Shown here one piece after another: positions 27,101-38,419 of a DNA stretch of 64,000 nucleotides (its first letter is position 1; every line of letters starts with the position of its first letter). The position numbers were made by a program, and so were the translations under genes. Under the pieces are notes generated by a model that did not search any database, was not told the origin of the DNA, and saw only the letters and a program-made list of their open reading frames with translations. The stretch comes from Burkholderiales bacterium. Lineage in GTDB: Bacteria > Pseudomonadota > Gammaproteobacteria > Burkholderiales > SG8-41. Location: NCBI GenBank assembly GCA_019635015.1, contig JAHCAG010000011.1:43912-107911 (forward strand), read 5' to 3'.

Positions 27101-27917
27101 CCGTCGCACGCAGGGTGAGGCGCGCATGCGGCAAGTCCCTGCGCCACAGGCGCGGGTCGATGTCCTGCGCCGACAGGTCGAATTCGCGCAGGGGCTGCGG
27201 GGAAAACGGCGACAGCAGCACGAGGCCCTGTGCCCTGGCGCCGAGCCCGCCGGCCTCCAGCGCCAATTGCAGTGCTTCGAGTGAACCCGAGATACGGGTT
27301 CTGGCGTCGAGCAACTTGCCGTTGTTGCAACTGGCCACAACGCTGCCTTCGACGGCGAAGGGCGCGTGCGCGGCGATCGACGTCCTGCCCTGGAGCCTGC
27401 ACTCGCCCATGCGGATGCCGGGCAGATCAAGGTGGTGGCCGGCGCCGTCGCCGGCATATCCCAGTTGCAGATCGCGGATCTCGGGCAGGCCCTGCAGCTG
27501 CAGGCGTCCGATTTCCAGTGCGGCGATCTCCAGAGCGAATGGCAGGGACAGCGATTGCGGCAGCACCGCCGGCGCCGTGCTGCGGCTGGAATAACCCAGG
27601 TAATCCGCGCGCAACTGCCGCAGGCTCACTTTGCCGAGGAGCAGGCGCGCGGGGCGCCAGTCGAGCGCGAGGCCTTCGCCCTTGAGGGTGAAGTCGCCGC
27701 CGTCGACATGCAGGCGGCCGATGCGTAGTCCGCCCAGCAGCGAGCCGTCGACCTGTTCCATCACGATGCCGGGATTCGCTGCGACGATCCGCGCTGCAAC
27801 CCAGTCGCGTGCCTGCGGTGTGGACAGCCAGCCGAGCACCGAGGCCAGCACCAGCGCGCACAGTGTTACGGCGGCTGCCGCGGCGCGAAGGATGAATGTG
27901 CGCTTCTTCCCGGCCAT
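24198..27917 (-). CDS. tamB: TamB-like translocation and assembly module inner-membrane protein
   Basis: 1239 residues. One N-terminal membrane anchor (about 8-32, AAAAAVTLCALVLASVLGWL), followed by GIVMEQVDGSLLGGLRIGRL, the typical start of the AsmA/TamB beta-taco. The long central part is repetitive beta-structure. The C-terminal TamB domain (DUF490) includes ASGSVRTARGSYRIFNQTLE-like sequence, LTNPALDLRATRKF and MGWLLLGRDP, ending GDILFTLRFD. The protein spans the periplasm and, with TamA, takes part in outer-membrane protein insertion or lipid transport. It begins two bases after the tamA stop. Confidence 0.93.
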   Translation of the reverse strand: MAGKKRTFILRAAAAAVTLCALVLASVLGWLSTPQARDWVAARIVAANPGIVMEQVDGSLLGGLRIGRLHVDGGDFTLKGEGLALDWRPARLLLGKVSLRQLRADYLGYSSRSTAPAVLPQSLSLPFALEIAALEIGRLQLQGLPEIRDLQLGYAGDGAGHHLDLPGIRMGECRLQGRTSIAAHAPFAVEGSVVASCNNGKLLDARTRISGSLEALQLALEAGGLGARAQGLVLLSPFSPQPLREFDLSAQDIDPRLWRRDLPHARLTLRATASPRDGNLAGTLDIDNPAAGGINKGRVPITGTKLRWSLADGRYVAESLAVALSGGGRIDGKGHLQPDKDSGLAELRLVGIDARQIDGRLKPLRVNGQVTVRGNLREQELMARLDAAGARLDAGILHAGGRLVLEQGLLRAGQGEARLSGHLVLDGTRAYALRAQLHRFDPSALAAVPPARFSGLVSAEGSLAPSWQARIVADLADSSFRGRPLAASADFTASASRWFDGRARIVAGRNRLELDGRYGRAPDTLKASVVADDLRGLDPRWDGQLRGKGALSIATDGPLIDVELDATGLSMPALRVARAGLRGSLAPGADGPLRMNLDAQNLHWSGRTIERLQLAVNGTRARHSIEGHANGKDLSLVLAANGGLDASSVWRGTLDRLDNGAPWTLRLTAPAAIAAGPAQFSVNGLRAAFLGGIVGPLSLQWTPETLRSEGAFQGIAVTSLLPRDAGIEAPALRIGGAWTIAAAETLDGRLTLRRETGDLAIPGANAAVLALRSASVDIRARGSEIDAVAEIDSANMGTARLQAQSRVLRRDGQWVMPGDSPLSGKLSIALRSLAWARVLAPGLDRIDGSLTAQIEAGGTVATPQFSGSLSGEQITLRAVGPGIDLRDGRLRATLDGKRLRLGEFEIRAGKGRITAAGDADLDGGLQRLELQARAEHAQILLAPQWSATVSGDGRLGLRDNRVAIDGRFVLDEGRYDPGNQMRPTLGDDVVVRSPDSRAAGRASAPPVQLDVSIDLNDRLALRGNGLDALLGGTVRVRSQATGFAATGSVRTARGSYRIFNQTLEIQRGTVTFGGPLTNPALDLRATRKFTSAEVGVEVGGSLQRPLVKLVSVPDMPDSDRMGWLLLGRDPRSSDGAQLAILQAAALNLATGGGKPLTGRIAEGAGLDEFGFSGGEGEALGMVTLGKRLTDRLSIRLEQTLGGTAGSLLRMDYFLSERWRLRGTAGAENAGDILFTLRFD

Positions 27918-27919
27918 GG

Positions 27920-29674
27920 TCAGAAGCGGGCGCCCAGAGTGAAATGAATGCGGAACTGGCCGGTTTCATGGCCGCGCGCGAGGTCAAGGTTCAGTGAGCC
28001 GGCCGGCGTGATCCAGCGCACGCCGAAGCCGTAGCCGTAAACGGGCCGCAGGTCGGAGCGCCTGTCTGCGGCATTGCCCGCGTCGATGAACACGGCTGCG
28101 CCCCATTCCCGGGTCAGGTCGCGCTGGTACTCCAGCGTTGCCGCGGTGAGCAGGCGGCCGCCGACGATGGCGCTGCCTTCGCGCACGCCGAGCGACTGGT
28201 AATCGTACCCGCGGACCGATTGGTCCCCCCCGGCGCGGAACAGGAATTCGCTGGGGATGCCTTTGCGTTCATCCGACCACACCGCTCCGGCTTCGCCGCG
28301 CAGATGCAGCCGGTCGCGGCGGCTCAGCGGCAGTATGTAGAGGCCGCGGCCGTATGCACGGGCAAAAGAGCGGGTCGACAGCAGTGACGCCGATGCGCCG
28401 CCCAGTTGCAGGTTGATCATGTGGCCGCGCCGCGGCCGCAGCAGATCGTCGACACGGCGCCGTGTCCAGGAATGGTTGAGCGTCAGCGCGTCGATGTTGT
28501 CGACGGATCCGGCTGTCGGTGATTGTTCCTCGGTCTGGAGTTTGAGCGCCCAGTCGAGTTCGCGCTCGGGCGAGCGCCATGAGCGCTGTGCGATGAGGCC
28601 GAGACGGCGCACTTCCAGGTCCTTGATGTCGCTGCGCGAGGCTTCGACGCCGAGCCGGTTGCGCCAGCCGCCCGGTTCGGGCAGCAGCGCAAGCTCGCTG
28701 TTGAGGGACTGTTCCTTGAGGTCGGCGCGCAGCCGCGTGATGCTTTGCCAGCCGGGCCGGAACGTGTTGTGGCGGGTGAAGGAGGCCTCGCCGCGCGGGC
28801 CGTTGTCGGTGCTGATGCCGGCGCCGAGGTCGATCTTCATCGCGGGGTATTCCGTGAGCAGGACACGCACCGTTGCGGCTGCGGCATTGCCGGGATCGCT
28901 GTCGATGTCCACCGAAGCACTGCTGAAGAACCCGCTGCTCTGCAGCGCGGACTGGTAGCGCAGGAGGTCTTCATAATGGTAGCGTTGCCCGGGGTGGAAG
29001 CGGCGCAGGTTGTCGACCAGCGTGCGGGGGTAACGCTCCAGTCCCTCGATCTGCACTTCGCCGTAGCGGAACAGCGGGCCGCTGTCCACGGTCACGGTGA
29101 TGTCCACGCCCGCAGTCCCGGGGTCGACTTCGGCGCGGCTCGCGCTGATGCGTGCTGCCGGATATCCGTCGAGTTGCAGGTCGCGCAGCAGTACCTGCTT
29201 GGCGCCGTCCCAGTCCGCCTGCGTGAATGTTGCGCCCGGACGCAGGCGCCAGCGCCGGCCCAGGCGCTCGGGCCGCCCGGCATCGGTGCTTTCGCTGTCG
29301 ATCGCGCCAGACACGCGCACGTCGGCTGTCGCGACCGTCGCCCGCGGACCGGGCTGCACCACGATCAGCATCCGGGTGAGTGCACCCTCGCGCCGGCTGT
29401 CGACACGGATATCGGGGGAGAAATGGCCGGCAGTGGCGAGCAGGGCGCGCGCGTCTTCGGCGGCTTGTGCCGCCAGCCGCGCGATGATTTCCTCATCAAG
29501 ATCATCGCGCTTGCGGTAGCGGAACACGTCCAGATGTTCTTCAAGCAGCGGGCGGACGTCTTCCGGTGCTTCAAGCGCAACCTGCCAGCCGGCTTGGCCG
29601 GCCAGGGACGGCGGTGCGAAACAGCAGGCCAGCGCTGCCAGCAGCAGTGCGATCTGTACGGTGCGACTGATCAC
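27920..29674 (-). CDS. tamA: TamA-like Omp85 outer membrane assembly protein
   Basis: 584 residues. Signal peptide (ALLLAALACCFAPPSLAGQA), three POTRA domains (about 30-270; VDSGPLFRYGEVQIEGLERY in the third) and a 16-stranded barrel ending HFTLGARF. The barrel L6 motif is GGDQSVRGYDYQSLG. The annotated start is GTG with no clear Shine-Dalgarno, seven bases after the haemoglobin stop, so translation may depend on the upstream gene. Directly followed by tamB. Confidence 0.93.
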   Translation of the reverse strand: MISRTVQIALLLAALACCFAPPSLAGQAGWQVALEAPEDVRPLLEEHLDVFRYRKRDDLDEEIIARLAAQAAEDARALLATAGHFSPDIRVDSRREGALTRMLIVVQPGPRATVATADVRVSGAIDSESTDAGRPERLGRRWRLRPGATFTQADWDGAKQVLLRDLQLDGYPAARISASRAEVDPGTAGVDITVTVDSGPLFRYGEVQIEGLERYPRTLVDNLRRFHPGQRYHYEDLLRYQSALQSSGFFSSASVDIDSDPGNAAAATVRVLLTEYPAMKIDLGAGISTDNGPRGEASFTRHNTFRPGWQSITRLRADLKEQSLNSELALLPEPGGWRNRLGVEASRSDIKDLEVRRLGLIAQRSWRSPERELDWALKLQTEEQSPTAGSVDNIDALTLNHSWTRRRVDDLLRPRRGHMINLQLGGASASLLSTRSFARAYGRGLYILPLSRRDRLHLRGEAGAVWSDERKGIPSEFLFRAGGDQSVRGYDYQSLGVREGSAIVGGRLLTAATLEYQRDLTREWGAAVFIDAGNAADRRSDLRPVYGYGFGVRWITPAGSLNLDLARGHETGQFRIHFTLGARF

Positions 29675-29681
29675 GACAACT

Positions 29682-30089
29682 TTATCCGGCGCGGTTGCGC
29701 ATCCAGTCGGCAGTGCCGAAAAAAGCCTTCAGCAGCGCTGTGCGCAGCGCATCTTCGATGCCGCAGTCCTCCATGGCCTGCAGCATGCAGGCAAGCCAGG
29801 CGTCGCGCTCGGCGATACCGATGGGGAAGGGCAGGTGCCTGGCGCGCAGCATCGGGTGGCCGTACTTCTCGACGTAGAGCGGCGGGCCGCCAAGCCAGCC
29901 GGAGAGGAAGAGGTGGAGTTTTTCGGCGGAGCCGGACAGGTCTGCAGGGTGCAGCTTGCGGATGCCGTGATACTCGGGCACTTCGTCCATCAGGAGGTAG
30001 AAGCGGTTAACGAGACGGCGCAAGCCGGCATCACCGCCGAGTATTTGGTAGGGGGTTCCATCTGACTGTTGGAGATCGTTCATTGTCAT
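29682..30089 (-). CDS. Group II truncated haemoglobin
   Basis: 135 residues. Family marks: TPYQILGGDAGLRRLVNRFY at the N-terminus, LHLFLSGWLGGPPLYVEKYG, then HPMLRARHLPFPIGIAERDA with the proximal His, and WLACMLQAMEDCG. The 2-on-2 globin binds O2 or other small ligands at haem. The start is ATG at 30089; a second ATG two codons on (30083) is better spaced from GGAACC. It is the first gene of a run with tamA and tamB. Confidence 0.93.
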   Translation of the reverse strand: MTMNDLQQSDGTPYQILGGDAGLRRLVNRFYLLMDEVPEYHGIRKLHPADLSGSAEKLHLFLSGWLGGPPLYVEKYGHPMLRARHLPFPIGIAERDAWLACMLQAMEDCGIEDALRTALLKAFFGTADWMRNRAG

Positions 30090-30140
30090 CGGTTCCGTTC
30101 AGTCGGGATTTTTGTCATGAGACGCATCGTGCGTTTCATG

Positions 30141-30163
30141 ACTTTATATGTTTTTAAGCTTAC
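30141..30163. repeat. AT-rich patch at the 3' end of the EamA gene
   Basis: ACTTTATATGTTTTTAAGCT encodes the last residues KLKNI and stop of the EamA transporter on the minus strand. It shares only the TTTTTAA core with the exact motif copies. Confidence 0.3.
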
Positions 30164-31022
30164 CTTGGTTGACCAGTGCCACGCCGGCCACGGCGATCGC
30201 CATGCCGGTGATTGCGGTGGCGCCCAGTGTTTCGCCGAACATCAGCCAGGCCATCAACGCGGTGACGCCGGGTGTCAGATAGAAGAGGCTGGTGACCCGG
30301 GTTGCGGCGCCGCGTTCGATCAGGCGGAAGAGGATCGTCGATGCGCCTGCCGACAGCACCAGCGACAGCCAGCCCAGCGCAATGATGAACTCTCCCGTCC
30401 ACTCCACACGCAGGGTCTCGAGCGCGAGCGCGAGGGGCAGCGTCACCAGCAGGGCGGCGCCGAACTGCAGAACCACGCCGGCCCGCAGGTCGAAGGAAGG
30501 GCAGTACTTTTTCTGGTAGAGCATGCCCAGCGTGATGCAGGCCAAAGCGAACAGTGCCAGCGCCAGGCTGCCGGCGTCCATGCCCTGCAGCGACATCCTG
30601 TGCCAGACCACGAGCGCCACTCCGGCGAGTCCCAGCGCGCATCCGGCCCATTGCGGCAGTGTCACGCGTTCGCCGAGCAGGCTGCCGGCCGCGGCGGCGG
30701 TCAGCAGCGGCTGCATGCCGACGATCAGCGCGACCACGCCTGCAGACATGCCCGCATCGATCGCGCAGAACACGCCGCCGAGATAGCCGCCCTGGATCAG
30801 CATGCCGGAGACTGCGATGTGCCGCGCGTCGCGCAGGGTCGCCGGCCAGCGTACGCGCAGGAGCAGTGCCAGCGGCAGCATCACCGCGAGCACGGTCAGG
30901 TAACGCAGGGTGAGGAAAGTCAGCGGCCCGGCATGGGGCATGCCCAGCCGCGCGCCGATGAAACCGGTGCTCCACAGCAGCACGAACAGCGCCGGAACGG
31001 CGAGGCCTGCTGCCGGGGCCAT
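30144..31022 (-). CDS. EamA/DMT-family transporter
   Basis: 292 residues with ten predicted hydrophobic helices in two five-helix halves. Starts GLAVPALFVLLWSTGFIGAR with GMPHAGPLTFLTLRYL, and the second half ends FYLTPGVTALMAWLMFGETL, both typical of EamA domains. An inner-membrane exporter or permease of metabolites; substrate not identifiable. The C-terminal five codons lie in an AT-rich patch. Confidence 0.92.
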   Translation of the reverse strand: MAPAAGLAVPALFVLLWSTGFIGARLGMPHAGPLTFLTLRYLTVLAVMLPLALLLRVRWPATLRDARHIAVSGMLIQGGYLGGVFCAIDAGMSAGVVALIVGMQPLLTAAAAGSLLGERVTLPQWAGCALGLAGVALVVWHRMSLQGMDAGSLALALFALACITLGMLYQKKYCPSFDLRAGVVLQFGAALLVTLPLALALETLRVEWTGEFIIALGWLSLVLSAGASTILFRLIERGAATRVTSLFYLTPGVTALMAWLMFGETLGATAITGMAIAVAGVALVNQGKLKNI

Positions 31023-31035
31023 GGTGCGGTGACGC

Positions 31036-32877
<1,842 letters not shown>

Positions 32878-32905
32878 GGTATGGAGCCTTGCAAAAAAGG
32901 GGCGG

Positions 32906-32911
32906 ATTGTA
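32906..32911 (-). promoter_or_regulatory. Candidate -10 element for typA
   Basis: TACAAT on the minus strand, 29 bases before the GTG start. The -35 region is not convincing. Confidence 0.35.
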
Positions 32912-33335
32912 GCATGGAGGGTGATTCTATTGCCTTGAATATTCTGCAATTTTCGGGCCGGATGGGCGGGTGTGTCCGCCCCCCGCAGCCGCTGTTGTGC
33001 TGCGCCGCGGGAAAAATCCTCGCTATTTCCGATACTTGCGGGTATAGTGCGCGCACCTTGCAGCGGCCCGAAGCTGTTTTCCGCTGCAGGATGCATCTGT
33101 CCCTGACCCCTTCGTTTTCAGCTCCCTTCTCTGAATAGCTGCTTCCGCCACGGTTAGCGACGATACCCGTGCGCCGGTGGCCGCAGCCGCGATTCGATTC
33201 GCGGCTCTGCCTTAGAGCTAGTGGCATTTCCAGCGCTTTTTTACTGAACCCGCCTGTTGCGCGGCAGCGGAACCGTTCCGGCTGCACTGCGTCTTGCGCG
33301 GCGTTCGGCCGTTGTGCTTTTTGAAAGTAATACTC
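32912..33335 (+). ncRNA. Divergent intergenic region and structured 5' leader of the RhlE-type gene
   Basis: About 420 bases without a convincing gene. A plus-strand -10 TATAGT lies at 33043-33048, giving a leader of roughly 280 bases. It contains a perfect 8-bp hairpin (AGCCGCGA, TTCGAT loop, TCGCGGCT; 33185-33206), followed by CTTAGAGCTAG and a T6 tract at about 33237-33242. Long structured leaders are common for cold-induced DEAD-box helicase mRNAs. Whether this is a cis-acting leader or a separate small RNA cannot be told from sequence alone. Confidence 0.4.
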
Positions 33336-34610
<1,275 letters not shown>

Positions 34611-34674
34611 TACGGCAGTACTGCCGCAACCCGCGACAGGCTGCCGGCACCTGCCGGCGGTCATCAATGCCCTG

Positions 34675-34708
34675 ATCCCCCGGCGCCGCAAGGTGCCGGG
34701 GGATTTTT
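34675..34708 (+). terminator. Intrinsic terminator after rhlE
   Basis: 13-bp stem with one G-T pair (ATCCCCCGGCGCC / GGTGCCGGGGGAT), GCAA loop and a T5 run. Confidence 0.85.
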
Positions 34709-34732
34709 CATGCGGCAGCCGAGTCCCGCGCA

Positions 34733-34761
34733 TTGATTTTCGCGGGGGCTGCCATTAGAGT
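34733..34761 (+). promoter_or_regulatory. Sigma-70-like promoter of the molybdenum hydroxylase-UbiD operon
   Basis: TTGATT (34733-34738), 17-base spacer, TAGAGT (34756-34761). It lies 26 bases before the CoxG-like start and just after the rhlE terminator. Confidence 0.55.
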
Positions 34762-34787
34762 AGGCCGCTTTTACTGCGGCCTTCAAA

Positions 34788-35252
34788 ATGAAATTCAGCG
34801 GGGAAATCGCCGTTGCTGCGCCGCGCGACGCGGTGTTTGCGAAATTGCAGGACATCCATTTTTTTGCATCCTGCATTGATGGCGTGCGCGACCTCGCGCC
34901 GCTGGACGAAAAACGCTTCGACGCCGTGCTGGAGACCAAGGTGGCCTACATGACCTTCAAGTTCAAGGTCACCGTCGAACTGACCGAGGTCGTGGCACCG
35001 GAGCTGATTGCGGCGAAAATCGAAGGTGCGCCGATGGGACTGGTGGGGCGGCTGACCGCAACATCATCGACGCGGCTGAGCGAGTCCGGCGACGGCACAA
35101 CGATCCGGTATGAAATCGACACTGCGCTGACCGGCAAGCTGGGCAGCATCGGGCAGCCGGTGTTGAAGGCAAAGGCAAAGGACATGGAAAAACAGTTTGC
35201 GAAAAACCTCGGCGCAGCCTTTGCGCCGGGCGCGGTGCAGGGGGCGGCATGA
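34788..35252 (+). CDS. CoxG-like SRPBCC-domain protein
   Basis: 154 residues of the CoxG/SRPBCC family. N-terminus MKFSGEIAVAAPRDAVFAKL; the C-terminal GSIGQPVLKAKAKDMEKQFA helix is characteristic. CoxG proteins are associated with molybdenum hydroxylase gene clusters, where membrane anchoring or maturation roles have been proposed; the precise role here is inferred from context. Its stop overlaps the ATG of the FAD subunit by four bases. Confidence 0.88.
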   Translation: MKFSGEIAVAAPRDAVFAKLQDIHFFASCIDGVRDLAPLDEKRFDAVLETKVAYMTFKFKVTVELTEVVAPELIAAKIEGAPMGLVGRLTATSSTRLSESGDGTTIRYEIDTALTGKLGSIGQPVLKAKAKDMEKQFAKNLGAAFAPGAVQGAA

Positions 35253-36106
35253 ACCCGTTTGAACTGGCCGAACCGCGCACTCTGAAGTCAGCACTGAAGC
35301 TGCTCGATGCCGGAGACGAGTCGGTGCGCGTCTTCGGCGGCTGCACCGCGCTGATGCTGATGATGAAAACCGGCGTGTTCCAGCCGACACGGCTGATCAG
35401 CCTGCGCGGCATCGAGGCGCGTTACTCGAAGGTGACTTCCGCCGGAGACGGCGGCCTGCGCATCGGCGCCCTGGCGACGCTGGGTGCCCTGGGCCGCGCG
35501 GCGGCCGTGAAAAAACGCGCCCCGGTCATCACCGACACCCTGCGCACGCTTTCCAATGTGCGCGTGCGCAACGTTGCCACCCTCGGTGGACATCTTGCCC
35601 ACGGCGACCCGCATATGGATCTGCCGCCGGTGCTGATCGCGCTGGATGCGCAGGTGGTGACTGCCGCGACTGCAGGTTCGCGCACACTGGCCGTGGCCGA
35701 TCTTTTCACCGGCTATTATGAAACCGCGCTGGCGCGCAACGAACTGATCAGCGAGGTGCTGGTGCCGGCCCGGACGGGCCGCCGCTCGGCCTATGTCAAG
35801 CTGACCACTCGCGGCGCCGACGACTGGCCGACGCTGGGCATCGCGGTGTCGGTTGTGACTGACGGCAAGGTGTTGAGCGATGCGCGTTTCGTGATCAGCG
35901 CCGCCACCGAAAAACCGCTGCGCCTGGCTTCTGTCGAGGCGGTACTCAACGGTGCAACCGTTGATGACGCGCTGCTGGCAAGGGCGGGCGAGGCCGCGGC
36001 GGCGGAGGCCGAACTGGTTGGCGATGCCCGCGGTTCGGCCGCCTACAAGACTGAACTGCTGCGCGTCCACGCCGGCCGCGCATTGCGCAAGGCGCTCGCC
36101 GCCTGA
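35249..36106 (+). CDS. Molybdenum hydroxylase FAD-binding (medium) subunit
   Basis: 285 residues, family length. FAD-binding motifs: RVFGGCTALMLMMKTGVFQP at the N-terminus and VRNVATLGGHLAHGDPHMDL in the middle; the C-terminal CO-dehydrogenase flavoprotein domain follows. Carries electrons from the Fe-S subunit to the acceptor. Together with the next two genes it would form a xanthine-oxidase-family complex. Confidence 0.93.
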   Translation: MNPFELAEPRTLKSALKLLDAGDESVRVFGGCTALMLMMKTGVFQPTRLISLRGIEARYSKVTSAGDGGLRIGALATLGALGRAAAVKKRAPVITDTLRTLSNVRVRNVATLGGHLAHGDPHMDLPPVLIALDAQVVTAATAGSRTLAVADLFTGYYETALARNELISEVLVPARTGRRSAYVKLTTRGADDWPTLGIAVSVVTDGKVLSDARFVISAATEKPLRLASVEAVLNGATVDDALLARAGEAAAAEAELVGDARGSAAYKTELLRVHAGRALRKALAA

Positions 36107-36123
36107 CCTGTCACGGAGTATCG

Positions 36124-38415
36124 ATGGCCACTACTTTAGGCAAAAGCAACAGCGGATCCGCTTTCGGGCGTTCCATCCCGCGCGTCGAGGCGCGGGCCAA
36201 GGTCACCGGCAAGGCCGAATACGTGCATAACCTGCGCCTGCCGGGCATGCTCTATGGCAAGGTGTTCCGCAGTACGGTCGCGCATGCGCGGATCAGGGGC
36301 ATCGACGTGTCAGCGGCGCGCGCGCTGCCGGGTGTGCACGCGGTTTACACTGCCGCCGATATCATGAGGCTGGTGCCGGATCCGCACTACGGCCCGGCCT
36401 TCCACGACCAGCCGGTGCTGGCAATCGACAAGGTGCGCCACGTCGGCGAACCGGTGGCACTGGTGCTGGCCGCCGATCCGCATGTCGCCGAGGCGGCGGC
36501 GCAGATGATTTCGGCCGACTACGAGGAACTGCCGGCGGTGTTCGACGAAATCGAGGCGATGACCTCGAAGGCGGTGGTACACGAAGTGCTGAAGCCCGCC
36601 GGCACCTTCCCCGATCTGAAACACCTGAAAGGCAAGCGCGACACCAACATCGCGCTCGATTTCCACCTGCGCCGCGGCGATACGCAGAAGGCTTTTGCTG
36701 CGGCCGATCACGTGTTCGAGCATACCTTCCGCACCCAGCAGGTGCTGCACCTGCCGCTGGAGCCCTTCGTCACCGTCGCCGATCCGACGCCGAACCAGCT
36801 GGTGATCCACACGGCGTCGCAGAGCCCGTCCTTCGTGCGCATCGAGATCGCACGCCTGCTCGGCTGGCCCGAGAACAAGGTCAGGGTCAAGGTGCCGTAC
36901 CTCGGTGGCGGCTTCGGCGCCAAGCTCTACATCAAGCTTGAGGCGCTGGTCGCGATCGCGGCGCTGCTCGCCGGCCGGCCGGTGAAAATTTCGCTGACGA
37001 TGGAAGAGCAGTTCTACCAGATCACTAAACACGCGGCGACGCTGCGCATCAAGAGCGGTGTGTCGAAAGACGGAAAAATCCTCGCCCGCGAATGCGAGGT
37101 GTGGTGGAACGGCGGCGCCTATGCCGACATCGGCCCGCGGGTGACTCAGAAATCCGGTTTCACCGCGCCGGGGCCGTACGACATCGATCATGTGGCCATC
37201 GATTCCTACGCGCTCTACACCAACCTTCCGGCCGCCGGCGCGCTGCGCGGCTTCGGAATTCCACAGCTGGTGTGGGCCTACGAGAGCCATACCGACATGA
37301 TCGCCAAGGCGCTCAATATCGACCCGCTGGCGATGCGCCGGAAAAACATCCTGAAGGAAGGCCGGCCGCAGGCCACCGGCACGCTGATGCGCGACGCTGG
37401 CATCGAACAGGTGCTTGAGCGGCTGGCGCAGCGCATGCAGTGGGAGAAAACCTTCGACCGCGGCAGCGGCAAGCTGCGCCGCGGCCGCGGCATCGCCATC
37501 GGCTTCAAGGCGAGCATTTCGCCGACGACCTCGGTGGCGATCGTCAATGTCAGTGCCGACGGCAGCGTGATGGTCAACTGCAGTACGGTCGACATGGGGC
37601 AGGGTTCGGACACTGCAATGGCGCAGATCGTCGCCGAGGCGCTGGGGGTTCCGGTGGAGTCGGTGACGCTGGTGCATCCGGACACCGACGTTACCCCCTA
37701 CGACATGGCGACACTCGGCTCGCGCTCGACCTTCCACATGGGCCATGCGGTGCGGCTCGCCGCCGAGGACGCCCGCGACAAGCTGATGAAGCTCGCGCAG
37801 GAGGTTGGCCTGTCGGCGGAAACCACGTCGATTCCCGACATCTTCCGCAAGAAATACGGCATGCAGGCCGGCAACATCGTCGGCGTCGGCAGTTTCATTC
37901 CCAGTTATGCGCCGCCCGACGCCCAGGGCCAGACCGACAATGCGACGCCGTTCTGGATGATCGGCGCTACCGGTGCCGAGGTTGAAGTCGACACCGAAAC
38001 CGGCGAGTTCAAGGTCGCGCGCCTCGTCAACCTGGTCGATGTCGGCCGGCCGGTGAACCCGGCGATCGTGGAAACCCAGATTTCCGGGGCAACGCTGATG
38101 CAGCTCGGCTTCACGCTGACCGAGCGCATGGATTTTGACGCGGGGCAGGTCACCAACGCCTCGCTTGCCGATTACAAAATTCCGGGCATCCGCGACGTGC
38201 CGGCGGTGATGGAGAACGAGGCCGTCGACATGGTGCAGCAGACCGGGCCCTTTGGCGCCAAGGGTGTGGGCGAGAGCGGCACCTTTGGGGTGTCACCGGC
38301 AATCGCCAGCGCGATCGACGATGCGGTGGGCGTGCGGCTGACCAGCCTGCCGCTGACCGCCGAAGCTGTTTACCGCGGACTGCGGGCGAATGCCGGCAAA
38401 CCGCTGCAGGACTGA
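36124..38415 (+). CDS. Molybdopterin-binding large subunit, xanthine oxidase family
   Basis: 763 residues. N-terminal a/b hammerhead domain (RSIPRVEARAKVTGKAEYVH) then the molybdopterin domains. Signature sites: YLGGGFGAKLY, GALRGFGIPQLVWAYE, DMGQGSDTAMAQIVAEALGV and the C-terminal GAKGVGESGTFG with the catalytic glutamate. The active-site loop reads ALRGFG; it is neither the AYxCSFR of form I CO dehydrogenase nor AYRGAGR of form II. The enzyme therefore more likely hydroxylates, or reduces, an organic substrate such as an aromatic acid or its CoA ester. Start preceded by CGGAG. Confidence 0.92.
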   Translation: MATTLGKSNSGSAFGRSIPRVEARAKVTGKAEYVHNLRLPGMLYGKVFRSTVAHARIRGIDVSAARALPGVHAVYTAADIMRLVPDPHYGPAFHDQPVLAIDKVRHVGEPVALVLAADPHVAEAAAQMISADYEELPAVFDEIEAMTSKAVVHEVLKPAGTFPDLKHLKGKRDTNIALDFHLRRGDTQKAFAAADHVFEHTFRTQQVLHLPLEPFVTVADPTPNQLVIHTASQSPSFVRIEIARLLGWPENKVRVKVPYLGGGFGAKLYIKLEALVAIAALLAGRPVKISLTMEEQFYQITKHAATLRIKSGVSKDGKILARECEVWWNGGAYADIGPRVTQKSGFTAPGPYDIDHVAIDSYALYTNLPAAGALRGFGIPQLVWAYESHTDMIAKALNIDPLAMRRKNILKEGRPQATGTLMRDAGIEQVLERLAQRMQWEKTFDRGSGKLRRGRGIAIGFKASISPTTSVAIVNVSADGSVMVNCSTVDMGQGSDTAMAQIVAEALGVPVESVTLVHPDTDVTPYDMATLGSRSTFHMGHAVRLAAEDARDKLMKLAQEVGLSAETTSIPDIFRKKYGMQAGNIVGVGSFIPSYAPPDAQGQTDNATPFWMIGATGAEVEVDTETGEFKVARLVNLVDVGRPVNPAIVETQISGATLMQLGFTLTERMDFDAGQVTNASLADYKIPGIRDVPAVMENEAVDMVQQTGPFGAKGVGESGTFGVSPAIASAIDDAVGVRLTSLPLTAEAVYRGLRANAGKPLQD

Positions 38416-38419
38416 GAAC

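Noticed and set aside
32878..33096. N-terminal extension of typA to an upstream start
   Set aside because: It would add about 73 residues with no similarity. The GTG at 32877 gives the normal TypA length.
36124..38415. Identification as aerobic CO dehydrogenase large subunit (CoxL)
   Set aside because: The active-site loop is ALRGFG, not AYxCSFR or AYRGAGR. Only the superfamily assignment is kept.
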